From NCBI GenBank assembly GCA_030643665.1, contig DAOWKS010000033.1:1-5158 (forward strand): DNA of 5,158 nt. Direction: 5' to 3'. A model generated the notes under the pieces. That model was given only the letters and a program-made list of their open reading frames with translations. It was not told where the DNA came from and made no database searches. This DNA is from a bacterium (GTDB lineage Bacteria; Patescibacteriota; Minisyncoccia; Minisyncoccales; JAGMAB01). Below are positions 4,221-5,158 of the stretch, piece by piece; the stretch's first letter is position 1; each line of letters starts with the position of its first letter. Position numbers and translations under genes: made by a program.

Positions 4221-5158
4221 ATGTCAATTTTAAATAAAATTTTTGGAGATGTTCAGGGAAAATATTTGAAGAAACTTCAGCCGATTGTTGACAAAATAAA
4301 CAACCTTGAATCAGAGTTCAAGGATTTTTCTAATGAACAGTTAAAAGAGAAAACTCTTGTATTTAAAGAACGGCTAAAAAAAGCCGAAACCTTGGACGAT
4401 ATTTTACCCGAAGCGTTTGCCCTGGTCAGGGAGGCGACTAAAAGAAATTTAAACCAAAGGCATTTTGACTGCCAGTTGCTTGGCGGGATTGTTTTACATC
4501 AGGGAAAAATCACCGAGATGAAAACCGGCGAAGGAAAAACTTTGGCTTCTACTTTGCCTCTTTATTTAAACGCGCTTGAATCAAAGGGCTGCCATTTGGT
4601 AACCGTTAATGATTACTTGGCTAAAAGAGACAGTGTTTGGATGGGACAGATATACCACGCGCTCGGCTTGTCTGTTGCTTGTATTGTCCACGACGCCGCG
4701 TATATATATGACCCAAAATACCAACCCGATGAAAAAGATAAAGAAAGGGATTTGGTCGGCGGGTTTAAAGTTATTGAAAGTTATTTAAGGCCTTGTTCCA
4801 GAAAAGAGGCCTATTTGACTGATATTACTTACGGGACCAATAATGAGTTTGGTTTTGATTATTTGAGGGATAATATGGTTCATGATTTTAAAGATGAAGT
4901 TCAAAGAGGTTTTAATTATGCCATCATTGATGAGGTGGATTCAATTTTGATTGATGAAGCAAGGACTCCTTTAATTATTTCTGCTCCTGACATAGAAAGT
5001 TCCAAAATGTATCAAGAATTTGCCAAAATCGTTCCCCGACTAAAAGCTGATTTAGATTATGAGGTTGACGAAAAAATAAAAACCGTTACTTTAACCGAAG
5101 ATGGAATTAATAAAATTGAAAAGATTTTAGGAATGGGAAATATCTATGAAGAACGGGG
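4221..5158 (+). CDS. secA: Preprotein translocase ATPase SecA, 3'-truncated by the window
   Basis: SecA is the ATP-driven motor that pushes unfolded secretory proteins through SecYEG at the cytoplasmic membrane. The first 312 codons are present and the frame is open at the right edge; full-length SecA has roughly 800-950 residues. Visible are the N-terminal helix (MSILNKIFGD), a conserved stretch around LLGGIVLHQGKITEM, Walker A MKTGEGKT (100-107), VTVNDYLAKRD (128-137), DITYGTNNEFGFDYLRDNM (201-219) and the DEAD-type Walker B IIDEVDSILIDEARTPLIIS (235-254). The pre-protein cross-linking domain starts after about residue 220. Compared with E. coli there is an extra segment at about 157-191 (from HDAAYIYDP to IESYLRP) within nucleotide-binding domain 1, a type of insertion I recall from CPR and Chloroflexi SecA. 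The ATG fits the family N-terminus and has an AAGGA site. No operon partner is visible. Confidence 0.98.
   Translation, partial: MSILNKIFGDVQGKYLKKLQPIVDKINNLESEFKDFSNEQLKEKTLVFKERLKKAETLDDILPEAFALVREATKRNLNQRHFDCQLLGGIVLHQGKITEMKTGEGKTLASTLPLYLNALESKGCHLVTVNDYLAKRDSVWMGQIYHALGLSVACIVHDAAYIYDPKYQPDEKDKERDLVGGFKVIESYLRPCSRKEAYLTDITYGTNNEFGFDYLRDNMVHDFKDEVQRGFNYAIIDEVDSILIDEARTPLIISAPDIESSKMYQEFAKIVPRLKADLDYEVDEKIKTVTLTEDGINKIEKILGMGNIYEER

Noticed and set aside
1..5158. CRISPR array, insertion sequence or transposase
   Set aside because: No regularly spaced direct repeats, terminal inverted repeats or transposase-like reading frames were seen on either strand.

Overview
The window looks like a piece of a small-genome Candidate Phyla Radiation (Patescibacteria, probably Parcubacteria-like) chromosome. 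This is inferred from the AT-rich, lysine-rich coding style, a secreted protein with the 'coiled coil plus peptidoglycan-binding' tail common in that group, a SecA with an insertion of the CPR/Chloroflexi kind, and the scarcity of Shine-Dalgarno sites. All genes lie on the + strand. They seem to be separate short transcription units, not one operon: three of the four intrinsic terminators are followed at once by a promoter-like sequence.

Layout. Positions 1-236 hold the 3' end of a gene for a small zinc-binding (HxxxC...CxxC) domain, closed by a strong terminator. An extended -10 promoter then appears to drive a leaderless gene (315-2045) for a secreted HExxH metallopeptidase with a C-terminal peptidoglycan-binding domain. 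The 218-base gap after it is unusually structured. It holds a near-consensus promoter (2051-2079), a possible RNA of about 79 nt ending in a perfect 13-bp terminator hairpin, a second promoter, and a 22-bp interrupted hairpin that would start at base 1 of the murB transcript. murB (2264-3148) encodes UDP-N-acetylenolpyruvoylglucosamine reductase.

The 303-base gap at 3149-3451 holds a weak promoter candidate, a small stem-loop, a 14-codon lysine-rich micro-ORF, a terminator, and a TTGACA-17-TATAGT promoter with a leader. This leads to an alpha/beta-hydrolase gene (3452-4141) with a TTG start and the only full-consensus Shine-Dalgarno in the window. After another terminator comes secA (4221 to the right edge, truncated).

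How the genes fit together. Three of the five larger genes concern the envelope: murB makes a peptidoglycan precursor, the peptidase probably acts at or outside the wall, and SecA is the motor that would export it. The hydrolase is probably cytoplasmic and its substrate is unknown. No mobile element, CRISPR array, tRNA or rRNA was seen. The most interesting material is the non-coding structure between the peptidase gene and murB, and the poly-lysine micro-ORF.
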